This document shows, piece after piece, positions 26,631 to 35,305 of a stretch of DNA of 64,000 nt (its first letter is position 1; the number at the start of each line of letters is the position of its first letter). This DNA is from an uncultured Spirochaetales bacterium (lineage in GTDB: Bacteria > Spirochaetota > Spirochaetia > JAFGXN01), in the NCBI GenBank assembly GCA_949289575.1, contig CASEOG010000004.1, forward strand, positions 132,053-196,052, written 5' to 3'. The translations under genes and the position numbers were made by a program. The notes beneath the pieces are model-generated. The model did no database searches and had not been told where the DNA came from. It was given only the letters and a program-made list of their open reading frames with translations.

Positions 26631-28553
26631 TCAGGAAATTTTATACTTTGTGTTGACGCGCATGGCGTTGAGAATTGCGATCACCGCTACGCCGACATCG
26701 CCGAAAACGGCAAAGCCCATACCCGCCAGACCGAATGCGGAAAGAATCAAAATCGCGAGTTTGACGGCGATCGAAAAGGTGATGTTTTGAAATACGATGC
26801 TCATGGTTTTGCGGGCAATTCTCTTGGCCAGCGGCAGGGCCGTCAGGTTGTCGTTCATTAAAACGATGTCTGAGGCTTCAATGGCTGCGTCACTGCCGAC
26901 ACCGCCCATCGCAATACCGATGTCCGATCGCATGAGAACCGGTGCGTCGTTGATGCCGTCGCCGATGAAGCAAAGCGTTTCGCCGCTCTTTTTTTCTTTC
27001 ATCAATTTTTCCACCTCTTCCACTTTGTTTTGAGGCAGCAGAGAGGCTTTATACCCGCTCACACCGATTTCTTGGGAGACAGCCGCGGCAATCGCTTCGT
27101 TGTCGCCGGTCAGCATAACGGTGCGACAGCCCATTGCATTCAGTTCGCCGACAACCGTTTTCGATTCCGGTTTGATTTCGTCGGCTATCAGAAGCGAACC
27201 GATAAACTCACCGTTCTTGGCGACATAAACGACAGTCCCGATTCCGTTTTCGGGAATAAAGGAAATTCCGTGACGGCGCATCAGTTTTTCATTGCCGCAG
27301 TAAACGGTTTCGCCTCCGCGGAAGGCAGCAACGCCTTCGCCCGGTTCGACGGTCGGCACAAAACCCTCTTCGATCGGTTTTCCGTAACGGGCGGCAATCG
27401 AAACGGCTATCGGATGGCTCGAACCGCCTTCGGCAGCCGCCGCCAGCCGAAGGATTTCGTCAGCGCGTTCGGCAGGTGAAATTTTGACAACGGAAAAAGT
27501 GCCCTTCGTTAAAGTGCCGGTTTTGTCGAAAACAAAGATTTTTGACTTGTTGAATTGTTCAAGGTAGTTTGAACCTTTCACCAGAATGCCGTAACGGGAG
27601 GCGGCGCCGATACCGGCAAAAAACGAGAGCGGAACGGAAATGACCAGGGCGCAAGGACAAGAGACGACCAAAAAACTCAGTGCACGGTAAACCCAGACCG
27701 ACCACATTCCCGTTAAAAAACCGGGAATAACAGCCAAGAGAAGCGCTGCCGCAACGACCGCCGGCGTATACCAACGCGCAAATTTTGTGATGAAATTCTC
27801 CGCTTTCGATTTGCGGCCGGAGGCGTTTTCGACCAACTCGAGAATTTTAGAGACTGTCGAGTCGTAAAAAAGTTTTTCAACTTTGATTTCAATTTGAGAT
27901 GAAAGATTGACGCTGCCGCTGATGACCGAAGTTCCGCAGAGCGCCTCGCGAGGAAGCGATTCGCCGGTCAACGCCTTTGTGTCCAAAACGGCGGCTCCTC
28001 TGACAATCGTGCCGTCCAACGGAATTTTTTCACCGGGATTAACCACGATGATCTCGCCTATTTTGACATCGGCCGGATCGACTTTTTCAATTCCTTCGCC
28101 GCGTTTAAGATTGGCATAATCGGGACGAATGTCCATCAATGTTGAAATCGACCGACGGGATTTTCCTGTCGCATAACTCTGAAAAAACTCTCCGACTTGG
28201 TAAAAAAGAAGCACCGCACACGCTTCGTCGAAACCGACAATCGGCTGTCCTGCCGCACCGCGGGAAACTGCCAACGCAAAAGCGCCGAGTGTCGCCGTGC
28301 ACATCAGAAAATTCTCGTCGAAAACGCGGCCGCGAAAGATGTTTCTCACCGCCCTCAGCAAAACATCATACCCAATGAGAAGATAGACGGCAAGGTAACA
28401 TGCAAACGGAAGCAGCCAGCCGTAAGCGCCCGCAAAAACGGTGTCAAGTCCCACTGCCTTGTCGGCTGCAAAAACAGCAGTAAAGAGCATCAAGGCAGCA
28501 AGAATACGAATCAGATTCTTTTTTTCTTTTCGGCTCAAGTCGGAAAACTTCAT
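26631..28553 (-). CDS. P1B-type heavy-metal ATPase (Zn/Cd/Pb exporter type)
   Basis: 640-residue integral membrane pump. Motifs: actuator TGES near 190, CPx motif SCPCALVISVP near 297, phosphorylation site DKTGTLTKG near 342, HP locus SSHPIAVSIA near 375-385, and hinge GDGINDAPVL near 531. CPC with this context fits the ZntA/CadA group exporting Zn(II), Cd(II) or Pb(II). It has no N-terminal HMA domain; a 72-residue HMA protein is encoded 11 bases upstream instead. I use the ATG at 28553, 8 bases after AAGGAG. Regulation by the ArsR-family gene upstream is indicated by shared operators. Confidence 0.93.
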   Translation of the reverse strand: MKFSDLSRKEKKNLIRILAALMLFTAVFAADKAVGLDTVFAGAYGWLLPFACYLAVYLLIGYDVLLRAVRNIFRGRVFDENFLMCTATLGAFALAVSRGAAGQPIVGFDEACAVLLFYQVGEFFQSYATGKSRRSISTLMDIRPDYANLKRGEGIEKVDPADVKIGEIIVVNPGEKIPLDGTIVRGAAVLDTKALTGESLPREALCGTSVISGSVNLSSQIEIKVEKLFYDSTVSKILELVENASGRKSKAENFITKFARWYTPAVVAAALLLAVIPGFLTGMWSVWVYRALSFLVVSCPCALVISVPLSFFAGIGAASRYGILVKGSNYLEQFNKSKIFVFDKTGTLTKGTFSVVKISPAERADEILRLAAAAEGGSSHPIAVSIAARYGKPIEEGFVPTVEPGEGVAAFRGGETVYCGNEKLMRRHGISFIPENGIGTVVYVAKNGEFIGSLLIADEIKPESKTVVGELNAMGCRTVMLTGDNEAIAAAVSQEIGVSGYKASLLPQNKVEEVEKLMKEKKSGETLCFIGDGINDAPVLMRSDIGIAMGGVGSDAAIEASDIVLMNDNLTALPLAKRIARKTMSIVFQNITFSIAVKLAILILSAFGLAGMGFAVFGDVGVAVIAILNAMRVNTKYKIS

Positions 28554-28564
28554 ATAAAATCTCC

Positions 28565-28783
28565 TTACAACAAAATACGGCAATCCGGTTCAATTTTTCG
28601 GCAGGTCTTGACGACTCGTTTCATGATTTCATCAAAGCGCTGCTCATCCGCCTCCAATGTCAGGCGGCAGCCCATAAAATTGACGTTGACCGCTTCCACT
28701 CCCTCAAGTTTGGCGAGCGCCCGCTCCATTTCCGCGGCGCAGTTTGGACAGTCAAGATCTTCCATCTTGTAAACTCGTTTCAT
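28565..28783 (-). CDS. Small HMA-domain metal-binding protein, 72 aa
   Basis: A single heavy-metal-associated (ferredoxin-like) domain: MEDLDCPNCAAEMERAL, where the CPNC pair replaces the usual CxxC, then beta-strand VNVNFMGCRLTLEAD. Such small proteins hand metal to the pump. The gene directly precedes the ATPase (11-base gap) and follows the operator at 28815-28830. A GGAGG site lies 8 bases before the ATG. It looks like a detached N-terminal domain of the ATPase. Confidence 0.9.
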   Translation of the reverse strand: MKRVYKMEDLDCPNCAAEMERALAKLEGVEAVNVNFMGCRLTLEADEQRFDEIMKRVVKTCRKIEPDCRILL

Positions 28784-28797
28784 ATAGACCTCCGTTT

Positions 28798-28835
28798 ATT
28801 GAATAATTGCTTTCTTGAACAATTATTCAATTATA
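28798..28835 (-). promoter_or_regulatory. Operator and -10 of the HMA-ATPase operon
   Basis: A 12-base inverted repeat, ATTGAATAATTG and CAATTATTCAAT, at 28798-28809 and 28820-28831 with 10 bases between. Inside it TTGAA-N6-TTCAA lies at 28815-28830, the same spaced half-sites as before the arsR-like gene. A minus-strand TATAAT at 28830-28835 overlaps its edge, so repressor binding would block the promoter. Confidence 0.7.
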
Positions 28836-28864
28836 ATGCATTAAAATTCGCTCCCTTTGACCCG

Positions 28865-29188
28865 TTACCGATCTTCGTTGATGTGAGTCAAACCGTACTC
28901 CATGATTTTCGTCACATGGTCATCGTCAAGGGCGTATCTGACCTCTTTTCCCATTTTGGTGCCTTTTACCAGCTTCGCTCCGCGCAAAACCCGCAGCTGA
29001 TGCGAAACCGCCGAAACACTCATACCGAGAATTTCGGCAATTTCGTAGACGTACAGGTCGCCGAATTGCAGACAACCCAAAATCTTTGCCCGCGTCGGAT
29101 CGCCGAATACCTTAAAGAGATTGGCCAATTCGTAAATCACCTCGTCGTCCGGCAGCTGCCGCCGCAGCGTTTCATTTCGTTCGTTCAT
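28865..29188 (-). CDS. ArsR-family metal-responsive repressor, 107 aa
   Basis: Winged-helix repressor: ANLFKVFGDPTRAKILGCL then VYEIAEILGMSVSAVSHQLRVLRGAKLV is the typical ArsR/SmtB DNA-binding block. The C-terminal helix DDDHVTKIMEYGLTHINE carries the Asp/His spacing of the alpha-5 zinc site in CzrA/SmtB, so zinc or cadmium sensing is likely. Loss of DNA binding on metal binding would induce the adjacent pump. Strong promoter and operator are present upstream. Confidence 0.9.
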   Translation of the reverse strand: MNERNETLRRQLPDDEVIYELANLFKVFGDPTRAKILGCLQFGDLYVYEIAEILGMSVSAVSHQLRVLRGAKLVKGTKMGKEVRYALDDDHVTKIMEYGLTHINEDR

Positions 29189-29200
29189 AACTCTCGATAA

Positions 29201-29263
29201 TTGAATATTTTTTCAACTGTTCAATTACAATTAAAAAATAGCACGCTTCACAAAATTTGTCAA
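29201..29263 (-). promoter_or_regulatory. Promoter and operator of the arsR-like gene
   Basis: On the minus strand TTGACA (29263-29258) and TATTTT (29240-29235) are 17 bases apart, a strong sigma70-type match. TTGAA-N6-TTCAA at 29201-29216 lies downstream of the expected start of transcription and matches the half-sites at 28815-28830, indicating autoregulation. Confidence 0.75.
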
Positions 29264-29317
29264 TCGGGAAAGAAAAAAAATCGTAAAGCCAGCTGCATTT
29301 TCTGAAATTTCAGGCAG

Positions 29318-29339
29318 CCGGCGCGTTGAAACGCGTCGG
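29318..29339 (-). terminator. Hairpin after the first aldo/keto reductase
   Basis: CCGGCGCGTT-GA-AACGCGTCGG forms a 10-pair stem (one G-T) directly below the stop codon at 29340. It is followed by a second small palindrome, CTGAAATTTCAG, but no U-tract, so a terminator role is plausible, not certain. Confidence 0.4.
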
Positions 29340-30191
29340 TTAGTCGTGCACTTTATAAGCGGCTGACAACCGCTCGCCAAGACCGGGAGTTTCAGGATCG
29401 TGAATGCCTTTTCCGGTATCGAGACTCCTCAGTTCCGCCATCTCTTCCTGTGTCAGCGAAAAATCGAAAATAGCGAGATTCTCCTCCATTCGGTCTGCGT
29501 GAGTCGATTTCGGAAGAACGATAAGTCCGTCCTGAGTTTCAAATCGGAGAATGACGGCAGCGGCTGTTTTGCCGTACTTTTCGGCAATTTTCAGAACAAG
29601 CGGATGGGAAAACAGCGCTTTATTGCCTTGTCCGAGCGGAGCCCACGCTTCGATTTTTACATTCAGCGGCTGTAGAACAGCGCGAAGCGGCCGTTGCTGA
29701 AAAAAAGGATGACACTCCACCTGATTCACGGCAGGCATCGTTTCAAAGTGAGGAACAAACTTCTGCCAAAGATTCGGCGTCATGTTGCTGACTCCGATGG
29801 AGCGGATTTTTCCTGCCGCTTTTGCCTGTTCCAACGCACTCCAGGCGCCGACAACGTCTCCGTAAGGTTGGTGAAGCAGATACAAATCGATAAAATCGCG
29901 GCCCAGTTTCCGAAGAGACGCATCAATTCCTTTAACGGCTGCTTCAAAACCGTAATCCTGCAGCCACAGCTTGCTTGTAACAAAAATTTCATCGCGGGGA
30001 ATGCCGCTGTCGCGAACCGCGCGGCCAACCTCCTCTTCGTTGAAATAAGCCGCCGCCGTATCAATGTGACGGTAACCCATTTTCAGAGCCGTCTTCACAG
30101 CTTCGTAAGTTGATCCGTCGGCGGGAATCAAAAATACGCCGAACCCAACCGCGGGAATTTCGTTCCCGTCATTCAAAATCACCCTTTCCAT
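29340..30191 (-). CDS. Aldo/keto reductase (2,5-diketogluconate reductase-like), 283 aa
   Basis: NADPH-dependent carbonyl reductase with a TIM barrel. Family signatures: GYRHIDTAAAYFNEEEVGRAV near 40-60, DLYLLHQP near 105, GVSNMTPN near 135, and KSTHADRMEEN near 240. Catalytic tetrad residues Asp, Tyr, Lys and His are in place (DTAAAY, TSKLW, LLHQP). I use the ATG at 30191 after GGAGG, not the longer frame upstream. The next gene upstream is a close paralogue on the same strand. Confidence 0.9.
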   Translation of the reverse strand: MERVILNDGNEIPAVGFGVFLIPADGSTYEAVKTALKMGYRHIDTAAAYFNEEEVGRAVRDSGIPRDEIFVTSKLWLQDYGFEAAVKGIDASLRKLGRDFIDLYLLHQPYGDVVGAWSALEQAKAAGKIRSIGVSNMTPNLWQKFVPHFETMPAVNQVECHPFFQQRPLRAVLQPLNVKIEAWAPLGQGNKALFSHPLVLKIAEKYGKTAAAVILRFETQDGLIVLPKSTHADRMEENLAIFDFSLTQEEMAELRSLDTGKGIHDPETPGLGERLSAAYKVHD

Positions 30192-30353
30192 AAAAACCTC
30201 CGTTTTATTTAAATGACTAAAATAAGACTGCCGTCTGTCTTTAAAACTCTTCCTGTTCGCTTGAGAATGGATCATGCAAAAAGAATTTCGTTAAAACATT
30301 CGACAGCGTATCGTTTGCATCGATTTAATCAAATTTCCGTTATCCGCCGTCTC

Positions 30354-31205
30354 TCAATCGTGAATACGGTGAGAATTGAGAAAAACGACCGTATCGACGT
30401 TTAAATGATCGATGATTTGCGTCTTTCCCGTATCAAGTTTCCGAATCGCCTCCCGATCTCCGTCGTCCAACGAAAAGTCGAAAACGCATCCGTTTTCCTT
30501 TAACCGCTCTTCTCGAACCGTTTTGGGAATGACGCAGACGCCTCGTTCGATATTCCAGCGCAAAACGATTTGAGCGACGCTTTTGCCGTGTTTTTCGCCG
30601 ATACTCTTCAGCGTCGGATTGTTCCAAATATCATGTCCGCCCTCCGCAAACGGCGCCCACGCCATCGGTGCTACCGAAAAGCGTTTCATCACTTCCAAAT
30701 CGTACTCTCGTTGATAAAACGGATGGCACTCAATTTGATTGACCGCCGGTTTGATTTCGGCATTCATGCAAAGATCGGCCAAGCGGTCGGGATAAAAATT
30801 GGAAACGCCGATAGAACGCACCTTTCCTTCCTCAGTCAGCTTTTCCAACGCCCGCCAAGCGCCGTAGTAATCGGAAAGCTGCTGATGCAGCAAAACCAAA
30901 TCGATATAATCGGTTTTCAATTTTCTTAACGAGTTTTCGACCGATTGTCTTGTTTTTTCATAACCGAAATCCTGAACCCACACCTTTGTCGAAAGAAAAA
31001 TTTCATTGCGGTCGACGGAACTGTTTTCTACAGCCGCACCGACCGCTTCTTCGTTCAAATAAGATGAGGCAGTATCAATCAAACGATAACCGTTTTCCAA
31101 AGCCTCTGCAACGACCTTTTCACAAAGAGAATTTCCGTCAATTTGGAAAACACCCGCACCGAGAAGCGGCATCCGAACGCCGTTATTTAAAATCACCGTT
31201 TTCAT
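30354..31205 (-). CDS. Aldo/keto reductase, second copy, 283 aa
   Basis: Same subfamily as its neighbour: GYRLIDTASSYLNEEAVGAAV, DLVLLHQQLSDYYGAWRALE, GVSNFYPD, PKTVREERLKEN. ATG at 31205 with AGAGG 6 bases upstream; a TTG two codons earlier is also in frame. Divergent to a LysR-family gene, which probably regulates it through the dyads in the 109-base gap. Duplication followed by divergence is likely. Substrate not predictable. Confidence 0.9.
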   Translation of the reverse strand: MKTVILNNGVRMPLLGAGVFQIDGNSLCEKVVAEALENGYRLIDTASSYLNEEAVGAAVENSSVDRNEIFLSTKVWVQDFGYEKTRQSVENSLRKLKTDYIDLVLLHQQLSDYYGAWRALEKLTEEGKVRSIGVSNFYPDRLADLCMNAEIKPAVNQIECHPFYQREYDLEVMKRFSVAPMAWAPFAEGGHDIWNNPTLKSIGEKHGKSVAQIVLRWNIERGVCVIPKTVREERLKENGCVFDFSLDDGDREAIRKLDTGKTQIIDHLNVDTVVFLNSHRIHD

Positions 31206-31229
31206 TTTCAACCTCTGAAGAAAAATTCG

Positions 31230-31303
31230 ATTGAATTATACAATTTTTGACGTTGACACGGAATGACCAATTCAGCTATAAAGGTATTGAGATTTTTTCA
31301 ATA
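31230..31303. promoter_or_regulatory. Divergent promoter region with two LysR-type dyads
   Basis: ATTG-N7-CAAT at 31230-31244, overlapping the minus-strand -10 TATAAT (31240-31235) of the reductase, and TATTGA-N7-TCAATA at 31285-31303 just before the regulator gene. For the plus strand TTGACA (31253-31258) and TATAAA (31277-31282) are 18 bases apart. Confidence 0.6.
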
Positions 31304-31314
31304 CGAAGACTGAT

Positions 31315-32205
31315 ATGCTCAATCGTGCCCTTCTGACATTTCTTTGCGCCGCGGAAAGCGGCAGTTTTACGGCGGCGTCGGAAAAACTGAATACAACGCC
31401 TGCGTCGGTGATGCACCAAGTCAACAATTTAGAGTGGGAGCTCGGTTTGACATTGTTTGAACGAAGACCGTCCGGAGTCTCGCTGACCTCCGCAGGCCGG
31501 CTGATTTACGACGAAGGGAAACGGCTCGTTTCGGAAACGGAAGCCGTTATCTCCCGAGCCAAACAGGTTGACGGAAAACGTTCTTTTATCGTACGCGTCG
31601 GAACGTCGCTTCTGAATCCGGTTCAGGGGCTGACAGAATTGAGAGAGAAAATCGAAGACGAACGCTTTCAAATCAAAATTGTTCCGTTTGAAGACGACCG
31701 CACCACCATGCTCTCCGTTATTTCATCACTCGGAAAGAAATTTGATTTTTTGGTCGGACCGTGCGGTTCGCAGGCGTACGCGCGCCGCTGCCGTTTTCTG
31801 ATTTTGGGATACGATGATGTGTGTGTCGCCGTCGCCCGTTCTCACCGACTGGCAGGAGCTGAACGAATTGCGCCCGAAGATTTAAACGGGGAAGCGCTTT
31901 TGATGTGCAGACGGGGCGACGCTCCCGTTTTGGACGAACTCAGAGATTTTTTGAGAGAAAAATATCCGCAAATCCGCATTGTCGATCTGCCGCACTACTA
32001 CGATGCTGAAGTTTTTAACACCTGTGAACACTCCGGCAGCGTTCTGTTGACGCTCAGCATTTGGAAAGATGTTCATCCGGCACTGGTGACCATTCCGGTC
32101 GATTGGGAATTTCGCATTCCGCGCGGATTGATGCATGCCGAACACCCCAGCGAAGCTGCCGCCGCCTTTTTAAAAGCCGCCAAAAAGGTTCTAAAGACTC
32201 CGTAA
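31315..32205 (+). CDS. LysR-family transcriptional regulator, 296 aa
   Basis: N-terminal winged helix with the LysR signature (TFLCAAESGSFTAASEKLNTTPASVMHQVNNLEWELGLTLFER) and a C-terminal effector-binding domain of two periplasmic-binding-like lobes. Length is normal. Divergent from the second aldo/keto reductase, so it probably controls it and itself. Inducer unknown. Confidence 0.92.
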   Translation: MLNRALLTFLCAAESGSFTAASEKLNTTPASVMHQVNNLEWELGLTLFERRPSGVSLTSAGRLIYDEGKRLVSETEAVISRAKQVDGKRSFIVRVGTSLLNPVQGLTELREKIEDERFQIKIVPFEDDRTTMLSVISSLGKKFDFLVGPCGSQAYARRCRFLILGYDDVCVAVARSHRLAGAERIAPEDLNGEALLMCRRGDAPVLDELRDFLREKYPQIRIVDLPHYYDAEVFNTCEHSGSVLLTLSIWKDVHPALVTIPVDWEFRIPRGLMHAEHPSEAAAAFLKAAKKVLKTP

Positions 32206-32306
32206 CAGTCATTCTCTTTTGCTATCAAAAACAATAGATAACAAGCATTTGCCTTTTTTGCCGATTCTGATTATGATTAAGAAAAATAATCGGAGGGTTC
32301 GCTGCC

Positions 32307-32774
32307 ATGAACCGAATAACAGTTTCCCTGCTGATTTTTTGTGTTTTGCAGAGTGCTTCATGCGAAGAAAATCGACCGCTTCAAACAATCGGTTCAAACG
32401 GAGAATCTATGATCATCGGTGTGACTGCCGGAGGAAAAACGGTAACTGTAAAACTTGAAGAAAACGAGGCGGCGCAGGAATTGATTCGTCGGCTTCAGGA
32501 AGATGAAATCACCTGTACCGTCGACGATTACGGCGGATTTGAAAAAGTCGGACCGCTCGGATGTAATTTGCCTCGAAACGATACCCGAACAAACGTTCGT
32601 TCAGGTGATATTGTTCTCTATTCCGGAAATCAAATCGTTCTGTTTTACGGAAACAACAGTTGGTCGTATACCCGCCTCGGGCGTGCCGAAGACGTTTCTC
32701 AAGATGAATGGATGGATTTTTTGTCCGCCGGCGCAGGAGAAATTGAAATCACTCTCAGTTTGATTTCAGAGTAA
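32307..32774 (+). CDS. Cyclophilin-like fold lipoprotein, 155 aa
   Basis: A signal sequence ending in LQSASC suggests a lipoprotein (relaxed lipobox). The mature part matches the cyclophilin-like family often found next to flavodoxins: GGKTVTVKLEENEAAQELI, then GPLGCNLPRNDTRTNVRSGDIVLYSGNQIVLFYGNNSWSYTRLG. A GGAGGG site lies 9 bases before the ATG. It is followed 12 bases later by a flavodoxin-like gene, the expected neighbour. Its role is not established. Confidence 0.82.
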   Translation: MNRITVSLLIFCVLQSASCEENRPLQTIGSNGESMIIGVTAGGKTVTVKLEENEAAQELIRRLQEDEITCTVDDYGGFEKVGPLGCNLPRNDTRTNVRSGDIVLYSGNQIVLFYGNNSWSYTRLGRAEDVSQDEWMDFLSAGAGEIEITLSLISE

Positions 32775-32785
32775 AGGAGAATAAA

Positions 32786-33211
32786 ATGAAGGTCCTTTTG
32801 TTTAACGGAAGCAGCCGACCGACCGGCTGCACATTTACGGCACTGTCAGAAGTGGCAAAAATTTTGAACAGCGAAGGTATCGAAACGGAAATTCTGCAAT
32901 CCGGAAACGGCGCTTTCCGAGACTGCATTGCCTGCGGTTTCTGCGCTCAGAACAGCCGCTGCGTTTTTAATGATGATGTTGTCAACGAATGGACGCAGAA
33001 AGCCGAAAAAGCTGACGGTTTCGTTTTTGGTTCGCCGGTGTATTACGCCCATCCTTCCGGACGCATTCTTTCGCTGATGGACAGAATGTTGGCACAAAAA
33101 AACATAAAGAGATATGAAAACAATCCGGCAACCCGATCAGACCGAAAAAAACCAGAACCTCGCCCGAAAGGTCGAACACTTTCTCGAATCCGCGGCCTCT
33201 CTCTCTTATAA
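32786..33211 (+). pseudogene. Truncated NADPH-dependent FMN reductase/flavodoxin-like gene
   Basis: The first about 103 codons are a good flavodoxin-like reductase: MKVLLFNGSSRPTGCT (FMN loop), CIACGFC, FVFGSPVYYAHPSGRILSLMDRM. The family normally continues to about 180-210 residues with a second half, but here similarity stops near 33095 and the frame runs on in a Lys/Arg-rich tail that overlaps the next gene by 98 bases until 33211. It is probably a deletion or insertion junction, so the protein is unlikely to be functional. Confidence 0.75.
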
Positions 33212-34271
33212 AAAAGTGATTGCCAAAAGCCGATACGCGTCCGGCCGCCGGATTAACGGAGATGAATTGCTGCAAAAAGTCAGGGAAACATCGAAACTGT
33301 TTTTACTGCAAAAAGCAGCCGAAAGCCGCAATCCGTTTACTGTTTGGCACGAAATCACTCTACTGACCGATCTGTACGGCTTCTCCTCTCTGTCGGAAAC
33401 GGAGTGGGAAACGATTACGGCACAATTGTCCGCTTTTCCGGAAAACGAAGAAGCCCCGTCGATTCCCCGTCTCGACAATTTCCGCCCGAACCCGCAGCTT
33501 TACAGAGAACGCCCTCTTTTGGCCCTTCAGCTGCTGCGCCTTTGCGGCCGGTGCGTTTCGGATGATTCCGCCCTCCTTTACCGGTGGAAAATCGAATACG
33601 CTTCTCAAATCATCGAAAATCTGCCGCCCGATTTTCAAACGGAAGAAACCCAAGCGGCAGCCCGAAACATTTCGACCTGCTTCGTCCGACTGGCGCCGGA
33701 ACTGCTTCGAAAAAACATCGCCCTCCCGTTAACCGGCATCGGTATCATCGGCGGGAATGCCATTCGGGAAGCGGCACGTCAACTGAAAAACGAACAAACC
33801 ATCACCGATGCGTTTCTCTGGTTTTTTCTTCGCAGCGCCGAATCGGCCGGTAAAGAGTCGCCTCTACACAAAGAGCTGTGGACGATTTTTGCCGAATCTC
33901 ATTTGCGCTATTTGCAGGTCAAAGGGACTTTTTTTTACGGAATGTATCGAAAGAGCTTTTTTCCCCGCCCTTTTTTTCACCTGCTGTATTGGCTGAACGG
34001 CGGTTTCGATTTCGATCTTGTCCGGGAGCACATCTTCACGCTCATAGAAACACTCCGCTCCGACCCGCAATTAAAACCGATACGGGAAAAAGATCTCAAC
34101 GCCTTCTCCCGATATTTGTCGGAGGATCCGGATGCCCCGCTTCGTTTTCGTAACGCCGTTGCGGCTCTTTACAAAGCAAAATACGGCGAAAACGACGAGC
34201 GAACGCGGAAGGTTTACGAAGCATTGGAAATGTTTCGGGAAAATGGAGAAGAAAATCATGACAAACAGTGA
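33114..34271 (+). CDS. Hypothetical protein, 385 aa
   Basis: Soluble, helix-rich protein without signal peptide or recognised family. Features seen: a charged N-terminus, GIGIIGGNAIREAARQL near 205, a WLNGGFDFDLVREH block near 300 and an acidic tail. An AAAGAG site precedes the ATG. It follows the truncated flavodoxin gene, so its original upstream context is lost. It is convergent with the toxin-immunity unit across a bidirectional terminator. The frame is well supported by length and codon use, but no function can be given. Confidence 0.65.
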   Translation: MKTIRQPDQTEKNQNLARKVEHFLESAASLSYKKVIAKSRYASGRRINGDELLQKVRETSKLFLLQKAAESRNPFTVWHEITLLTDLYGFSSLSETEWETITAQLSAFPENEEAPSIPRLDNFRPNPQLYRERPLLALQLLRLCGRCVSDDSALLYRWKIEYASQIIENLPPDFQTEETQAAARNISTCFVRLAPELLRKNIALPLTGIGIIGGNAIREAARQLKNEQTITDAFLWFFLRSAESAGKESPLHKELWTIFAESHLRYLQVKGTFFYGMYRKSFFPRPFFHLLYWLNGGFDFDLVREHIFTLIETLRSDPQLKPIREKDLNAFSRYLSEDPDAPLRFRNAVAALYKAKYGENDERTRKVYEALEMFRENGEENHDKQ

Positions 34272-34317
34272 AGATGACTTGCGGAAGCGGATGACGGTCG
34301 AATGATTGATTATTTTA

Positions 34318-34349
34318 AAAGAGGGAGAAAAGAATTTCTCTCCCTCTTT
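34318..34349. terminator. Bidirectional terminator hairpin
   Basis: AAAGAGGGAGA at 34318-34328 pairs with TCTCCCTCTTT at 34339-34349 (11 pairs), flanked by A- and T-rich ends. It lies between the stop codons of convergent genes and could end transcription in both directions. Confidence 0.7.
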
Positions 34350-34377
34350 CATTTATGATTTTCAATCTTAAACTTTC

Positions 34378-34767
34378 TTAATCGTAATAACCTTTTCGAA
34401 ACAGCAGTACCGACTCGATTTGATTATGATCCGGGGCATAAACAGAAATCCCCGCATCCGAATCGATAAGCCCGTATTCATCTTCACGGCAATTGTGATC
34501 TTTTAAAAGTTTAACCGCTTCCGCATAAGAAATTTGCAGAAGATTTTTATCACGGTAAAGAACCGAATTTTCCGGAAAAACCTCCACAGCTTCTACCTTA
34601 TCGGAACCATCATAAAAAACATGGTATCCGCCGAAATCATCTGTCGTATTTTGACTGAATTTTGTTTTTTTAAATTCACGGAACGAATCACCGCTTTCTT
34701 TACGAACAGTTCCTCTTTCCTCTCCGAACAGGATTGTTCCCACCGAAATGTAAGGTTTAAAAATCAT
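34378..34767 (-). CDS. Probable immunity protein for the adjacent toxin, 129 aa
   Basis: Small acidic soluble protein with the blocks KPYISVGTILFGEERGTVRKE, GGYHVFYDGSDKVEAVEVFP and ISVYAPDHNQIESVLL. Its position, one base after the nuclease gene (or overlapping it from a GTG at 34776), and its acidic character fit an immunity protein; the layout 'large ATPase, small toxin, immunity' is the reason for the call. I use the ATG at 34767. No catalytic residues are seen. The link is inferred, not shown. Confidence 0.6.
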   Translation of the reverse strand: MIFKPYISVGTILFGEERGTVRKESGDSFREFKKTKFSQNTTDDFGGYHVFYDGSDKVEAVEVFPENSVLYRDKNLLQISYAEAVKLLKDHNCREDEYGLIDSDAGISVYAPDHNQIESVLLFRKGYYD

Positions 34768-34768
34768 C

Positions 34769-35305
34769 TCAGACACCTTTCTCCTCCTTTATGCTTTTGT
34801 AATACTCTTCCGCCTGTTTGATGCCTTCATCGTACTTATCTCCGAATTTATCGCGAATGTCATCGATATCCATTTGCATGGCTTCTTCGAATTTGCCTTC
34901 CTGTATCAATTCTTTCTGTTTTTCCCGGTATTCGCGGGCTTCCCTCGAGTTACCGCAACTGGCAGTTTCCCGATGATCTTCTCTTTCCATGACAATTGCC
35001 GGTCCGTCATTGCGCTCCAAAGGACTGGCTTCCGCCGAAGGCATATGGTGCACTTCTTCCGGCGGATCACTGTTCCATCCGTGTCCTTCTTCTTTTAATT
35101 CACCGTAACTGCCGCCTTTTTTCTTTTCGGAAACTTCGGCTTTGCTGTCCGGATCAAAATCGTTTGATTTCATTTCCGACTTCGAAGAAATCTCCGCACA
35201 TTTATCGGGATCAATTTCATATCTCCCTTTTAAATCCTGCTTTCCGACCTCTTTCCCTGCATGTTCGACGGCTTTTTCACCGATTGCACCGAGTGATTCT
35301 ATCAT
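34769..35305 (-). CDS. Small HNH/EndoVII-like nuclease toxin, 178 aa
   Basis: Two parts: a short polar N-terminus (residues 1-75) and a conserved C-terminal domain. The domain begins PPEEVHHMPSAEASPLERND, followed by GPAIVMEREDHRETASCG and then REKQKELIQEGKFEEAMQMDIDDIRDKFGDKY. The HH and DH pairs with this spacing are typical of HNH/endonuclease VII-type toxin domains found at the ends of polymorphic toxins. Here it stands as a separate small protein. Its ATG overlaps the stop of the ATPase gene by 4 bases. No signal peptide is present, so delivery would need another component. Activity is inferred. Confidence 0.72.
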   Translation of the reverse strand: MIESLGAIGEKAVEHAGKEVGKQDLKGRYEIDPDKCAEISSKSEMKSNDFDPDSKAEVSEKKKGGSYGELKEEGHGWNSDPPEEVHHMPSAEASPLERNDGPAIVMEREDHRETASCGNSREAREYREKQKELIQEGKFEEAMQMDIDDIRDKFGDKYDEGIKQAEEYYKSIKEEKGV

